A DNA stretch of 64,000 bases from an uncultured Amylibacter sp. (GTDB taxonomy: Bacteria; Pseudomonadota; Alphaproteobacteria; Rhodobacterales; Rhodobacteraceae): assembly GCA_959347425.1 (NCBI GenBank), contig OY365741.1:1636501-1700500 (forward strand), given 5' to 3'. This document shows, in pieces, positions 34,219 through 43,095 of this stretch. Position numbers and translations under genes: made by a program. Position 1 is the first letter of the stretch. Each line of letters starts with the position of its first letter. The notes beneath the pieces are model-generated. The model had not been told where the DNA came from and ran no database searches. It worked only from the letters and a program-made list of their open reading frames with translations.

Positions 34219-34248
34219 TTGACTCATTCTTAACAATCCGTTTATGTT
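34219..34248 (+). promoter_or_regulatory. Candidate promoter of the sugar ABC operon
   Basis: TTGACT (34219-34224), an 18-base spacer and TATGTT (34243-34248). The palindrome at 34280 lies about 25 bases downstream of the expected transcription start. Confidence 0.5.
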
Positions 34249-34279
34249 ATGGCTATCTGTTGCAAATTCCTTGCCACAG

Positions 34280-34296
34280 TGCGACAAATTGTCACA
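34280..34296. promoter_or_regulatory. Candidate operator before xylF
   Basis: TGCGACAA-A-TTGTCACA is a 17-bp inverted repeat with one mismatched pair. It sits between the promoter and the xylF start, where a sugar-responsive repressor (LacI or ROK type) would act. No regulator gene is adjacent. Confidence 0.5.
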
Positions 34297-34348
34297 GGGT
34301 GCTTTGTATTATGCTTTGCATTCGTATTTAAAAATTGGAGACTCAATA

Positions 34349-35380
34349 ATGAATAAACTTTTAACACTGACAATCGCGGGTGTTTTCACAACACTGGCTT
34401 TTGCCACAACCGCCCTTGCTGAGGGCAAAACCATCGGCGTATCATGGTCTAACTTTCAAGAGGAACGTTGGAAAACCGACGAAGCCGCGATGAAAGCCGC
34501 CATTGAGGCAAACGGCAACACCTATATTTCCGCCGATGCGCAATTATCCGCCGCCAAACAGCTGACGGATATAGAAAGCCTTATCGCGCAGGGCGCGGAC
34601 GCTCTGGTTATCCTATCTGTGGATAGCGGTGCGATTGGCGCGGCTGTCGATGCTGCCACTGCCGAAGGCATCCCCGTTGTCGGGTATGACCGCCTGATCG
34701 AAGACGACCGCGCGTTCTATCTGACCTTTGATAACAAAGAAGTCGGGCGCGTTATTGCGCGGTCTATCGTTGCGGTTCAACCGAGCGGCAACTATGCGAT
34801 TATCAAAGGCGACAAAGGCGATCCAAACGCGTTGTTCCTTTTGGAAGGCATGATGGACGTGATTGGCGACGCTGTTGCTTCTGGTAAAATCAAAATCGTG
34901 GGCGAGGCCTTTACCGATGGCTGGAAACCCGATAATGCCCAGAAGAATATGGAGCAAATCCTGACCGCGAATAACAACAACGTTGATGCTGTTCTGGCTG
35001 AAAACGATGGCATGGCTGGGGGCGCGATTGCTGCCTTGGCGGCTCAAGGGATGAATATCCCCGTATCAGGGCAGGATGGCGACCACGCTGGACTGAACCG
35101 CGTTGCCCGTGGCACGCAGAATACTTCCGTTTGGAAAGATTCGCGGCAATTGGGTATGGCGGCTGGCACGATTGCCTCGCATTTGGCTGACGGAGTGGCG
35201 ATGAACGCTATCCCTAACGCAGTGAAATGGTCTGGTGGCGCGAAAGGCGTGACGATGAATGCTATTTTCCTCGCGCCCACGCCGATTGACAAAAGCAACC
35301 TTTCTATCGTCATTGACGCGGGTCATATCACTAAGGCGAAAGTCTGTGAAGGCGCGGTTGCTGGCGTTGATGGATGCTAG
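34349..35380 (+). CDS. xylF: Xylose-type ABC transporter substrate-binding protein
   Basis: The 343-residue protein has a signal peptide (cut after TALA) and a periplasmic-binding-protein type I fold close to XylF: IGVSWSNFQEERWKTDEAAM, the SVDSGAIGAAVDAA loop, VVGYDRLIEDDRAFYLTFDN and VLAENDGMAGGAIAAL. The start at 34349 is chosen over upstream in-frame codons because it begins the signal peptide and follows GGAG at 8 bases. The SBP is followed by an intrinsic terminator, then permease and ATPase. Xylose is the best guess; related aldoses are possible. Confidence 0.85.
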   Translation: MNKLLTLTIAGVFTTLAFATTALAEGKTIGVSWSNFQEERWKTDEAAMKAAIEANGNTYISADAQLSAAKQLTDIESLIAQGADALVILSVDSGAIGAAVDAATAEGIPVVGYDRLIEDDRAFYLTFDNKEVGRVIARSIVAVQPSGNYAIIKGDKGDPNALFLLEGMMDVIGDAVASGKIKIVGEAFTDGWKPDNAQKNMEQILTANNNNVDAVLAENDGMAGGAIAALAAQGMNIPVSGQDGDHAGLNRVARGTQNTSVWKDSRQLGMAAGTIASHLADGVAMNAIPNAVKWSGGAKGVTMNAIFLAPTPIDKSNLSIVIDAGHITKAKVCEGAVAGVDGC

Positions 35381-35404
35381 TGTTTTACACATTTTGATAA
35401 AAAT

Positions 35405-35439
35405 AAGCCGCGCTGTTTGTGAAAGTGGCGCGGTTTTTT
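35405..35439 (+). terminator. Intrinsic terminator or attenuator after xylF
   Basis: CCGCGC (35408-35413) pairs with GCGCGG (35428-35433), followed by TTTTTT. It lies between the SBP and permease genes and would raise the SBP-to-permease ratio. Confidence 0.82.
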
Positions 35440-35465
35440 AAGATTTTTTTATAGGGGATAAGCCA

Positions 35466-36794
35466 ATGACAGACACAGATAAACCCCAAGCTCATGGGGC
35501 GGATAAGGTTGAAAACCCGTCCGTTTTCGCACGGTTCTTACACGCGACAGAGATTGATGCACGGCTTTTAGGTATGATTGGCGCGTTGGTGCTGATTTGG
35601 ATTGGCTTTCATCTGTACGGGCAGATTTTCAACGGCTACGGCGCGTTCCTCACCCCGCGTAATTTGTGGAATTTATCGGTGCAAACCGCATCAATAGCCG
35701 TGATGGCTACGGGTATGGTGCTGGTTATTGTCACCCGTCATATTGATTTATCCGTGGGCTCTATCCTTGGGCTTTGCGCCACGGCTATGGCGATTTTGCA
35801 GGTTTGGATATTACCGCAATTTCTGGGGCTTGGGCATCCGATGATTTGGATTATTGCGGTTCTGGCGGGGCTTGGGGTCGGCTGTATTATCGGCGGGTTT
35901 CATGGCTATTTAATCGCCTATCTTGGCGTGCCAGCCTTTATTGTCACCTTAGGCGGACTGCTGGTTTGGCGCGGTGCCGCGTTTTTATTGACGAGTGGTG
36001 AGACGATTTCCCCCGTTGATGTGACCTTTGCCAAACTGGGTGGCGGTCCTTATGGTGCGGTCGGTGCGCTGGGCAGTTGGATTGTCGGGCTGATAGCCTG
36101 CGCCGCCGTGATATTGTTTTTATATCGTGGGCGGGTGACTCGTGCGCGGTTTGAATTCCCCCAACGCCCGATTTGGGCAGAGACGTTTTTGGGCATAGTC
36201 GGGTGCGGTATTATTTTAGCGTTTGTTACGCTGGTGAATTCCTATCCGTGGCCAAAAGGCATCGTGAAAAACTATGTCGCACAAAACAATATAGACACCC
36301 CGATTGACCAGATTTTCATCAGTCATGGCTTTGCCATTCCCGTTTTGATTATGCTGGGTGTTGGTGTGGTGATGACCTTTTTAACCACGCGGACGCGGTT
36401 TGGTCGCTATGTCTTTGCCATTGGTGGCAATCCAGAGGCGGCGGAGTTGGCAGGTATTAACACCCGTTGGATTACCGTGAAAATATTCGCGCTGATGGGC
36501 ATGCTCTGCGCGCTTTCGGCGGTGATTTCCAGTGCGCGTTTGAACTCTGCAACGAATAATTTGGGGACGCTGGATGAGCTGTATGTGATAGCCGCCGCCG
36601 TCATTGGTGGGACATCTTTTGCTGGCGGTATTGGTACGATTTATGGAGCGATACTGGGGGCTATGGTGATGCAATCCCTGCAAACAGGGATGGTATTGGT
36701 TGGGTTTGACGCGGCGATTCAGCAAATCGTTGTTGGTTTTGTTTTGGTTATGGCGGTGTGGATTGACACAGTTTATCGCCGTCGCGCCCGTTAG
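35466..36794 (+). CDS. xylH: Xylose-type ABC transporter permease
   Basis: The 442-residue membrane protein is a BPD_transp_2 permease of the XylH type: MATGMVLVIVTRHIDLSVGS, LIAYLGVPAFIVTLGGLLVWRG split over two helices, and the C-terminal FAIGGNPEAAELAGINTRW coupling region followed by IGGTSFAGGIGTIYGAILGA. The insert with YVAQNNIDTPIDQIF is common to XylH. ATPase gene follows after 12 bases. Start ATG follows AGGGGATAAGCC. Confidence 0.9.
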   Translation: MTDTDKPQAHGADKVENPSVFARFLHATEIDARLLGMIGALVLIWIGFHLYGQIFNGYGAFLTPRNLWNLSVQTASIAVMATGMVLVIVTRHIDLSVGSILGLCATAMAILQVWILPQFLGLGHPMIWIIAVLAGLGVGCIIGGFHGYLIAYLGVPAFIVTLGGLLVWRGAAFLLTSGETISPVDVTFAKLGGGPYGAVGALGSWIVGLIACAAVILFLYRGRVTRARFEFPQRPIWAETFLGIVGCGIILAFVTLVNSYPWPKGIVKNYVAQNNIDTPIDQIFISHGFAIPVLIMLGVGVVMTFLTTRTRFGRYVFAIGGNPEAAELAGINTRWITVKIFALMGMLCALSAVISSARLNSATNNLGTLDELYVIAAAVIGGTSFAGGIGTIYGAILGAMVMQSLQTGMVLVGFDAAIQQIVVGFVLVMAVWIDTVYRRRAR

Positions 36795-36806
36795 GAGGAT
36801 AAGAAA

Positions 36807-37604
36807 ATGAATGCACAAACGAATAAGGACGGGCAAACGCCACTGGTTGCTCTGCATGATATTTCCATTGCTTTTGGCGGGATAAAGGCGGTGGATCGCG
36901 CCAGTTTGGATTTATATCCGGGCGAGGTTATGGCTATTTTGGGGCATAATGGCGCGGGCAAATCTACCTTGATTAAGATTTTATCGGGGGCCTATCCGCG
37001 TGAGTCTGGGCAGATTTTTGTCAAAGGGGAAGAGGCGCAGATTGCCAATCCCCGTGATGCCAAGGGCTATGGTATTGAAACGATTTATCAAACCTTGGCT
37101 TTGGCGGATAATGTCGATGCGGCGGCGAATTTGTATTTGGGGCGAGAGATATTAACGCGGTTTGGGACGCTGGACGATACGGCTATGGAGGCGAGCGCGC
37201 GGGAGGTTATGGGGCGATTAAACCCCAATTTCCAAAGATTTAAAGAGCCAGTTAATAAATTGTCAGGCGGGCAAAGGCAATCCGTGGCGATCGCTCGTGC
37301 GATTTTGTTTAATGCGCAGATTTTGATTATGGATGAGCCGACGGCGGCCCTAGGTCCGCAAGAGACGGAACAGGTGGGTCAATTAATCCATCGTTTGAAA
37401 AAGAATGGGATTGGGATATTTTTGATTAGCCATGATATAGAGGATGTGTTTAGCCTGGCCGACCGTGTTGCCGTGATGAAAAATGGTAAGATGGTGGGGT
37501 ATGCTCGCACCGATGATGTGACGAAGGATGATGTTTTGGGGATGATTATTTTGGGGAAATGTCCCAAGGGTGCGGTTGCTGGACCTGGGGCTGTTAGTGG
37601 TTAG
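36807..37604 (+). CDS. Sugar ABC transporter ATP-binding protein, single domain
   Basis: The 265-residue ATPase has Walker A GHNGAGKST, signature LSGGQRQSVAIARAI, Walker B ILIMDEPTAALG and the switch LISHDIEDV. E. coli XylG has two ABC domains (about 510 residues); this protein has one, as in FrcA-type sugar importers, so it must work as a homodimer. It completes the SBP-permease-ATPase set. The C-terminus (AVSG, stop TAG) runs into a heptad array, which supplies the stop codon. AGGAGGATAAG precedes the ATG. Confidence 0.88.
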   Translation: MNAQTNKDGQTPLVALHDISIAFGGIKAVDRASLDLYPGEVMAILGHNGAGKSTLIKILSGAYPRESGQIFVKGEEAQIANPRDAKGYGIETIYQTLALADNVDAAANLYLGREILTRFGTLDDTAMEASAREVMGRLNPNFQRFKEPVNKLSGGQRQSVAIARAILFNAQILIMDEPTAALGPQETEQVGQLIHRLKKNGIGIFLISHDIEDVFSLADRVAVMKNGKMVGYARTDDVTKDDVLGMIILGKCPKGAVAGPGAVSG

Positions 37605-37628
37605 TTGTTAGTGATTAGTGATTAGTGG
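37594..37628 (+). repeat. Heptad repeat array at the sugar-ATPase 3' end
   Basis: Units GTTAGTG-GTTAGTT-GTTAGTG-ATTAGTG-ATTAGTG start inside the last codons of the ATPase gene and include its stop codon. Confidence 0.78.
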
Positions 37629-37631
37629 TGG

Positions 37632-37678
37632 CTTTTGTGTATATAGAGCTTTGCTCGCGCAAAGCCCATACACAAAAG
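37632..37678. repeat. Nested hairpin element A, copy 3
   Basis: An extended outer stem CTTTTGTGTAT/ATACACAAAAG encloses CTTTGC-tcgc-GCAAAG. Inner and outer stems differ in sequence from the 27402 and 50560 copies but remain paired. Confidence 0.75.
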
Positions 37679-37971
37679 CCTTTGGTTATGTTTGGCAAAT
37701 CCTTTTTAAATAACAATAACCATTAGTCATGGTGGCACGTGGGTCGCGCGAACCCGAAGGGTGTGCGTCTTGGTTGTTAGGATAATAGGGATTTGCTTCA
37801 CTAGCGACTCTAAAATACACTGACTCAGTACAACCGATAAGCTGACGCGCACCCGTGGGGGTGAGGGTGCGCGCGACCGCCCCCCCTGCGGGCACGCCCG
37901 CTAAAATTAAGAAACAAGGCGGTCGTTTCCTAGATTATTAGGTTTGCTCTAGAATAATGATTACCGAGTCT

Positions 37972-38012
37972 GCCCTTCGGGTCTTCGTCATTTCTTCGAA
38001 ATGCCGACCAGC
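37972..38012 (-). repeat. Hairpin element B, inverted copy
   Basis: On the minus strand: CTGGTCGG, CATTTC-gaa-GAAATG, then ACGAAGACCCGAAGGGC. The flanks are identical to other copies while the inner stem is different and fully paired. Confidence 0.8.
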
Positions 38013-38208
38013 TCCACGCGAGGGGCGGGCTTTTGCGCCTAGTCTCTTCGGTTTGATGTGGACTAAGTTTTACCCCGTAAATAACGTAATTTTGAAAAAA
38101 CGAGGTATTTTGCTTGTAATCCCACCACAAATCCCTAATAATCCACCCCATGTTAAACAGATTGATTGCCCCAGCAGTCATAAAATTATTGATAAGAGGA
38201 ATAAAAAA

Positions 38209-38895
38209 ATGTTAAAAACAGTCTTACTTTCTATGGTTATTGCTTTTGGTGCATCCGCCACATTCGCACAAACACCGCCTGTTTTGATTGATGGGTTGGA
38301 TAACACAGATTTGCATGCGTACCTTCTGTCGAAAGAGCTCAGCGAATTATCAATAGAAGAATTGCGCCAGCTGGCCTTGATTACGTTTCTTGAAGGAAAT
38401 GAAGTGGGCGAAGTGACCACGAAAAGACTGGTAAAATACGGCAGGCTTTTAGACACGTTTGTAAAGCAGTCAAATAATGACCCCGAAATTGTGGCAATTC
38501 GCAAAGGCTATAACGGAATTCGGGCGCGGGAGGCACTTTTGGGCGGTTGGATTTCCTATTTTTATTCAAAATCAGCGACATCAGGCCTTGATGAACTGGT
38601 GAAAAATAACCCCGATAATGGCGGGGTTATCATGCAACGGGGGTTGAATGCGGTCTTCACTCCGTCTTTCATGGGGCGAAACCGATTTATTGAAAAAGAT
38701 TTTAACGAGCTGTTGTCAGAGCGGTTTGCTTTGCAGGGGGCTGCCCGTTCCTATGTTTTGTATTATCTTGCAGTGGGCTATAAAAAAATGGGTGAGAATG
38801 ATGCGGCGCGAACCCAGCTGGATGAAATTATCCAAATAGACGCGGCACCTTGGGTGGAACTGGCAAACGAAATGATGGTAGATTTACAGGGATAG
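38209..38895 (+). CDS. Exported TPR-like protein of unknown function
   Basis: The 228-residue product has a signal peptide (MLKTVLLSMVIAFGASATFA, cut before QTPP). The rest is alpha-helical; the end (YVLYYLAVGYKKMGENDAAR then LDEIIQID) looks like a tetratricopeptide unit. The start at 38209 follows AGAGGA at 8 bases; a longer upstream frame is discarded because it runs through the intergenic repeats. It is 46 bases before an alpha/beta hydrolase gene. No specific function is recognised. Confidence 0.72.
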   Translation: MLKTVLLSMVIAFGASATFAQTPPVLIDGLDNTDLHAYLLSKELSELSIEELRQLALITFLEGNEVGEVTTKRLVKYGRLLDTFVKQSNNDPEIVAIRKGYNGIRAREALLGGWISYFYSKSATSGLDELVKNNPDNGGVIMQRGLNAVFTPSFMGRNRFIEKDFNELLSERFALQGAARSYVLYYLAVGYKKMGENDAARTQLDEIIQIDAAPWVELANEMMVDLQG

Positions 38896-38941
38896 CCATC
38901 TGGCAATACCGCCTTTAATCGCCTTAAAACAGGACACCATC

Positions 38942-39934
38942 ATGATTATTAAAAAAATAATACGCTTTGTTTTAATCGCGGCATGTATCCCTGTTTTCAT
39001 ATATGTTGGCATAGCTTTGGGGTTGGTGTTATCGCAATGGCCAGAGCCTTTGGGGGATGTGAAAACATTTTCTTTTGACGCGACAAAGGACGCAACCCGC
39101 CCTGATGAGGTGGATTTAATCAGCTATGATGCGCGGGATGGGACGGAACTTTGGTTGCGGCATTATCCGTCGGCAAAACCAGACGCGCCTTTAATCGTTG
39201 TTATTCATGGCTCTGGCTGGCACGGGGGTGGATATACCGACCTTGCCATGGCTTTGGCGGAGGCGGGTGAAGTTTTATTGCCCGACCTACGCGGCCATGG
39301 TCCAAAGACAAATTCACGCGGGGATGTTGATTATATCGGGCAATTGGAAGATGATTTGACGGATTTAATCGGCTTTTACAGGAAAACAGGGCAGAAAGTC
39401 ATTTTGGTTGGGCATTCCAGTGGTGGCGGGTTGGCGATTCGGTTTGCTGGTGGTGCGGATGGATCTATCCTTCATAAGGTGGTTTTATTATCGCCATTTT
39501 TGAAATATGACGCGCCGACTATGCGTTATAATGCTGGCGGATGGGCGCATGCTTTGGTGCGGCGGATTATTGGATTGCAGATGCTCAATACCATTGGGAT
39601 TTCGTGGTTTAACGGCGCGAACATGATACAATTTAACTTCCCGAAAGAGGTTTTGGAAAGCCCCGAGGGTCATACCGCCACGCAAATTTACAGCTATCGT
39701 TTGAACGAATCTTTCGCGCCGCGTAGTGATTATTTGTCCGATGTTGCCGCCTTGCCAGAGTTTCTTTTGCTGGCGGGTGATAAAGATGATGCTTTCATAG
39801 CGAGTTTTTTTAAGGAAACATTAAGTCCTGCCACTGACAAAGGGACGTATAAAATCCTGCCCGATGTCACCCATATTGGGATTAGCTTTGATGAAACCGC
39901 CCATCGGGATATTGTGCAGTTTATTGGCAACTAG
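38942..39934 (+). CDS. Membrane-anchored alpha/beta hydrolase
   Basis: The 330-residue protein starts with one transmembrane segment (about 7-30) and then an alpha/beta-hydrolase fold: the oxyanion segment VIHGSGWHGGG (88-97), nucleophile Ser159 in GHSSGGG and the distal acid/His region LLAGDKDDAF and DVTHIGISF. It resembles serine aminopeptidase/lysophospholipase-type hydrolases. It faces the periplasm if the N-terminus is a signal anchor. Substrate is unknown. It is probably co-transcribed with the TPR-like gene and converges on glucokinase. Confidence 0.82.
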   Translation: MIIKKIIRFVLIAACIPVFIYVGIALGLVLSQWPEPLGDVKTFSFDATKDATRPDEVDLISYDARDGTELWLRHYPSAKPDAPLIVVIHGSGWHGGGYTDLAMALAEAGEVLLPDLRGHGPKTNSRGDVDYIGQLEDDLTDLIGFYRKTGQKVILVGHSSGGGLAIRFAGGADGSILHKVVLLSPFLKYDAPTMRYNAGGWAHALVRRIIGLQMLNTIGISWFNGANMIQFNFPKEVLESPEGHTATQIYSYRLNESFAPRSDYLSDVAALPEFLLLAGDKDDAFIASFFKETLSPATDKGTYKILPDVTHIGISFDETAHRDIVQFIGN

Positions 39935-39950
39935 CCACGTATATTAGGGA

Positions 39951-40943
39951 TTAACGATTCATCGTTAAATTCGCCGCCCCTATCAATCCCAACTGCGGAT
40001 TGCGATAATGATACAACGGGCAGGATTGGCGCAACCCAGTAAATCGCCCGCCCGCATGAAACATATCAATAAAATCGCGATTAAACAGCCACGCATTATG
40101 CTCTAATACACCACCGCACAAAAACACCCCGCCTTGCGCCTTAAAAGTAACCGCCAAATCGCCGCAAACCACGGCAAGATGCGTGCGAAATATCCGCGCC
40201 AAGGCAACCGCGTTTTCATCGGTCCCTGCCTGTGCCGCCGTCAAAATCTCTGGCGCGGTGCGCAACACCGCCCCATCCCCGCTGACCTTGCAAATCGCGC
40301 GATATAACACGGGAATACCAGTGCCGCTGAGCACGGCTTCCGCCTCCACACACAAGGCACGATTGTGAAACCGAACCTCTGGCCACAGCTTACATAAGGC
40401 GGTGAAAACCGCAACATCATGCTCGTTATGGGGGGTGAGGGCGCGATGCCCACCTTCGCCCGAAATCGCGCACCAGCGCGAAGCCCCGCCTAAAGATGCA
40501 TCAATCGATGTGTGAATCAGTGCGCCAACGCCCAAGCCCGTGCCTACCCCACAAATAACCCGCGTGCCGTATGAAATATCATTGCCCGTCTGGGCAGAAA
40601 TAACCGATACATCGCTGGATTTGACGGTTGCCAAAGCCCATCCCGCGGCCTCAAAATCATTGATAAACCGCGCACCGTCCTTGCACAACGCGTTAATATC
40701 AGCCATGCGGATTTCTTGGCGGGCGTTGGTTAATCGCGCCCTGTCTGGCTCTATCAGCCCCGCGATGGCTAGGCTGGCACGGCGTGGCTGGTCGGCAAAC
40801 CCGCCAATATAGCCCGCCAGAACGTCAATCAAAGCCGTCTTTCCCTTGCTGGCAAAAGACTGCACGTGGCGGATTTCCCCATCAATCAGGGCAGCCACGC
40901 GAATATGCGTGCCACCTATATCTGCGATTAAATCCCAATCCAT
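39951..40943 (-). CDS. glk: Glucokinase
   Basis: The 330-residue protein is a Glk-family (non-ROK) glucokinase that makes glucose 6-phosphate from glucose and ATP. The phosphate-binding motif is LIADIGGTHIRVAAL (5-19). The catalytic region reads FINDFEAAGWAL, where Asp is the base, and the second nucleotide motif is RVICGVGTGLGVGAL. Length is close to E. coli Glk (321). Its neighbours are an alpha/beta hydrolase (convergent) and rppH, 28 bases upstream on the same strand. It fits the sugar ABC transporter nearby. Confidence 0.88.
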   Translation of the reverse strand: MDWDLIADIGGTHIRVAALIDGEIRHVQSFASKGKTALIDVLAGYIGGFADQPRRASLAIAGLIEPDRARLTNARQEIRMADINALCKDGARFINDFEAAGWALATVKSSDVSVISAQTGNDISYGTRVICGVGTGLGVGALIHTSIDASLGGASRWCAISGEGGHRALTPHNEHDVAVFTALCKLWPEVRFHNRALCVEAEAVLSGTGIPVLYRAICKVSGDGAVLRTAPEILTAAQAGTDENAVALARIFRTHLAVVCGDLAVTFKAQGGVFLCGGVLEHNAWLFNRDFIDMFHAGGRFTGLRQSCPLYHYRNPQLGLIGAANLTMNR

Positions 40944-40971
40944 GGCAAGACTTTCTTTGTTTCGCCAGCTT

Positions 40972-41451
40972 TCAAAGTTTCAAAAGCCCAAAATCCTCAA
41001 ACACTTGGTCATAAACCGCACGTTTGAACGGCACGATACGCGTCAATACATCCGCCGCCGCCATCCATTGCCAATTTGAAAACTCAGGGCAATCGGTTTG
41101 GATATTTATCGCGCTATCGGCCCCAGTAAATTGCATCAAATACCACATTTGTTTCTGCCCGCGATAGCGACCATTCCACAATTTAGGCACCAAATCGGCG
41201 GGCAAATCATAGCACAGCCAATCGCTGGTTTGCCCGATAATAACCACATCATGCTGGGTGACAGAGGTCTCTTCCGCCAATTCGCGCAAAGCCGCCACAC
41301 GGGGAGTCTCCCCATCTTCAATCCCGCCTTGGGGCATTTGCCAAGCCTGCGCCGCACCCTCCCCCGCGTCCAGACGTTGGGCGACAAAAATCAAACCGTC
41401 CTGATTGCACAGAACAATTCCAACGCATGGGCGATACGGCAGGTCTATCAT
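40972..41451 (-). CDS. rppH: RNA pyrophosphohydrolase
   Basis: The 159-residue Nudix hydrolase starts YRPCVGIVLCNQDGLIFVAQ and has the Nudix box at 42-64 (GGIEDGETPRVAALRELAEE, then TSV). This is the RppH/NudH type that removes pyrophosphate from 5' mRNA ends and starts decay; it may also cleave diadenosine polyphosphates. Length fits. Its ATG overlaps the ctpA stop (ATGA), the common alphaproteobacterial ctpA-rppH arrangement. Confidence 0.93.
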   Translation of the reverse strand: MIDLPYRPCVGIVLCNQDGLIFVAQRLDAGEGAAQAWQMPQGGIEDGETPRVAALRELAEETSVTQHDVVIIGQTSDWLCYDLPADLVPKLWNGRYRGQKQMWYLMQFTGADSAINIQTDCPEFSNWQWMAAADVLTRIVPFKRAVYDQVFEDFGLLKL

Positions 41452-42788
41452 TTTTCCGAATTGATAGCGTTAAACCCTTTTAGAATATCCAATGCGTAGG
41501 CCAATTGATAATCCTCATCACGCAGTTTGGCGGCCTCTTCCTGTTCGGCACGTTCCGCCTCCAATTGCTCGCGTTCTTCTTCGCTTAACCCGTCGTTGTC
41601 CAAAGACCCACGTAAAGAGCCTTCATTACGCCGTGCACGAGGGGTTTCTTCTTCCTCCCCTTCCGCGACTTCTTCGGGCAATTCGGAAATCCGTTGTTCC
41701 ACCCAAATATCAGGCGAGACGCCCAATTCTTGGATAGACCGACCAGAGGGAGTGTAATACCGCGCCGTGGTCAGGCGAATCGCGCCATCCCCGCCGGGCA
41801 AAGGAATAATCGTTTGGACAGAGCCTTTGCCAAAGCTGGGCGTGCCGATGACTATCGCGCGTTGGTGGTCTTTTAACGCACCCGCCACGATTTCACTTGC
41901 AGAGGCCGACCCGCCGTTTATCAATACAATCACGGGTTTGCCTTGGGTTAAATCGCCCACCTTTGCGTTCCAACGTTCGCCGTCTTCGGGTGACCGCCCG
42001 CGAGTTGATACGATTTCGCCCTTATCCAAAAACGCGTCAGAGACCAGAATGGATTGCTTTAACAGCCCACCCGGATTATTACGCAAATCCAGAATATAGC
42101 CGTTGACGTTGTCAAATCCGCCCAATTCCTCGGTTTGTTTTTTGATTGAATCCTCCAGATTAATGTAAGTTTGGTCGGTAAAGGAGGATACTCGCAGAAT
42201 GACAGTCTCGCCAATATTACGCGCCCGTACCGCCCGAACTTTGATAATATCGCGGGTGATGGTGATTTCAAACGGATCGTCCACACCTTCGCGAACGACG
42301 GTAATAACGATGTCAGAGCCGACTTCGCCGCGCATTTTCTTTACATTTTCATCCAAGGTGAGGCCAAGGGTGGATTCGCCATCCACCTCTATAACTACAT
42401 CGCCCGATTGCACGCCCGCCCGAAACGCAGGGGTGTCATCAATCGGTGCCACAACCTTTACATAGCCGTTTTCCAAAGTGACCTCTATCCCCAATCCGCC
42501 GAATTCCCCGCGTGTTTGGGTGCGCATTCTGGTAAAGCTGTCGGAATTAAGATAGCTGGAATGCGGGTCTAGCGACGATAGCATGCCGTTTAATGCGGAT
42601 TCAATCAGCTCTTCTTCGTCTATTTCTTCCACATAAGTGCTGCGGATTCTCTCAAAAACATCGCCGAATAGTCCGAGTTGATGGTAGGTTTTGTCGTCTT
42701 GGGCTTGGGCATAAGAGCCATTAAAATATACGGTTAGAGCAAAGGCAGCGCAAGCTCCACCGATTATGCCTAGGAATAATTTTTTCAT
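41448..42788 (-). CDS. ctpA: C-terminal processing peptidase (S41 family)
   Basis: The 446-residue exported protease has a signal anchor (about 5-25), a PDZ domain (about 95-180, GGLGIEVTLENGYVKVVAPI) and the S41 catalytic domain. The Ser lies in NGGSASASEIVAG (291-303) and the general-base Lys is Lys321 in PSFGKGSVQT. The C-terminal tail is highly charged (EEEREQLEAERAEQEEAAKL) and probably a coiled coil. It trims periplasmic proteins, often murein hydrolases. The gene is coupled to rppH by a 4-base overlap. Confidence 0.94.
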   Translation of the reverse strand: MKKLFLGIIGGACAAFALTVYFNGSYAQAQDDKTYHQLGLFGDVFERIRSTYVEEIDEEELIESALNGMLSSLDPHSSYLNSDSFTRMRTQTRGEFGGLGIEVTLENGYVKVVAPIDDTPAFRAGVQSGDVVIEVDGESTLGLTLDENVKKMRGEVGSDIVITVVREGVDDPFEITITRDIIKVRAVRARNIGETVILRVSSFTDQTYINLEDSIKKQTEELGGFDNVNGYILDLRNNPGGLLKQSILVSDAFLDKGEIVSTRGRSPEDGERWNAKVGDLTQGKPVIVLINGGSASASEIVAGALKDHQRAIVIGTPSFGKGSVQTIIPLPGGDGAIRLTTARYYTPSGRSIQELGVSPDIWVEQRISELPEEVAEGEEEETPRARRNEGSLRGSLDNDGLSEEEREQLEAERAEQEEAAKLRDEDYQLAYALDILKGFNAINSEK

Positions 42789-42956
42789 AAGAAATCTCGT
42801 TTTTTTAGGTTGTTTTGGCGGATGCCAAAGTTGGGGTTAGCCTGTGGGTGCAACGGATACTGGGGTATTTAGTTGCGGTTTCAGGCGGTCTAGGGTGTTT
42901 GTAAAGCATTATTGCGGAACATGGAAGGGGGGTTTTTATCAAAATGTGGTGAGTTT

Positions 42957-42998
42957 AGTTATTAGTTGTTAGTTATTAGTTATTAGTTGTTATTTATT
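42957..42998 (-). repeat. Heptad repeat array upstream of ctpA
   Basis: In the 307-bp ctpA/Sel1 divergent spacer, TTAGTTA/TTAGTTG heptads fill about 40 bp. Apart from this array and a promoter at 43028 the spacer (42789-43095) shows no gene. Confidence 0.72.
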
Positions 42999-43027
42999 TG
43001 GGTTTTTGTGCTGGGTTTGCGGGAGTC

Positions 43028-43056
43028 TTGACTCTGTGGGGTTATGCGGGTAAGGT
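43028..43056 (+). promoter_or_regulatory. Candidate promoter of the Sel1-repeat gene
   Basis: TTGACT (43028-43033), a 17-base spacer and TAAGGT (43051-43056); the -10 box is weak. It lies 40 bases before the GTG start. Confidence 0.4.
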
Positions 43057-43095
43057 GAATAAAATCAAATTTTTTACAAACAGGATAGGTCAAAC

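Larger units (their letters stand above)
37605..38208. other. 604-bp hairpin-rich intergenic region without a gene
   Basis: No convincing coding sequence was found. The region begins with heptads, then has element A (37632), a hairpin of CGCGCACCC with GGGTGCGCG (37846-37873), a GC-rich segment CGACCGCCCCCCCTGCGGGC, an inverted element B (37972) and finally AT-rich DNA leading to the 38209 gene. It is related to, but rearranged from, the blocks at 27.1 and 50.3 kb. Confidence 0.7.

Noticed and set aside
34244..34348. Upstream in-frame start for xylF
   Set aside because: The extra 35 residues precede a complete signal peptide and cover the operator and promoter region.
37957..38208. Upstream extension of the TPR-like gene
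   Set aside because: It translates the inverted element B and lacks coding character; a signal peptide begins at 38209 with a good ribosome-binding site.
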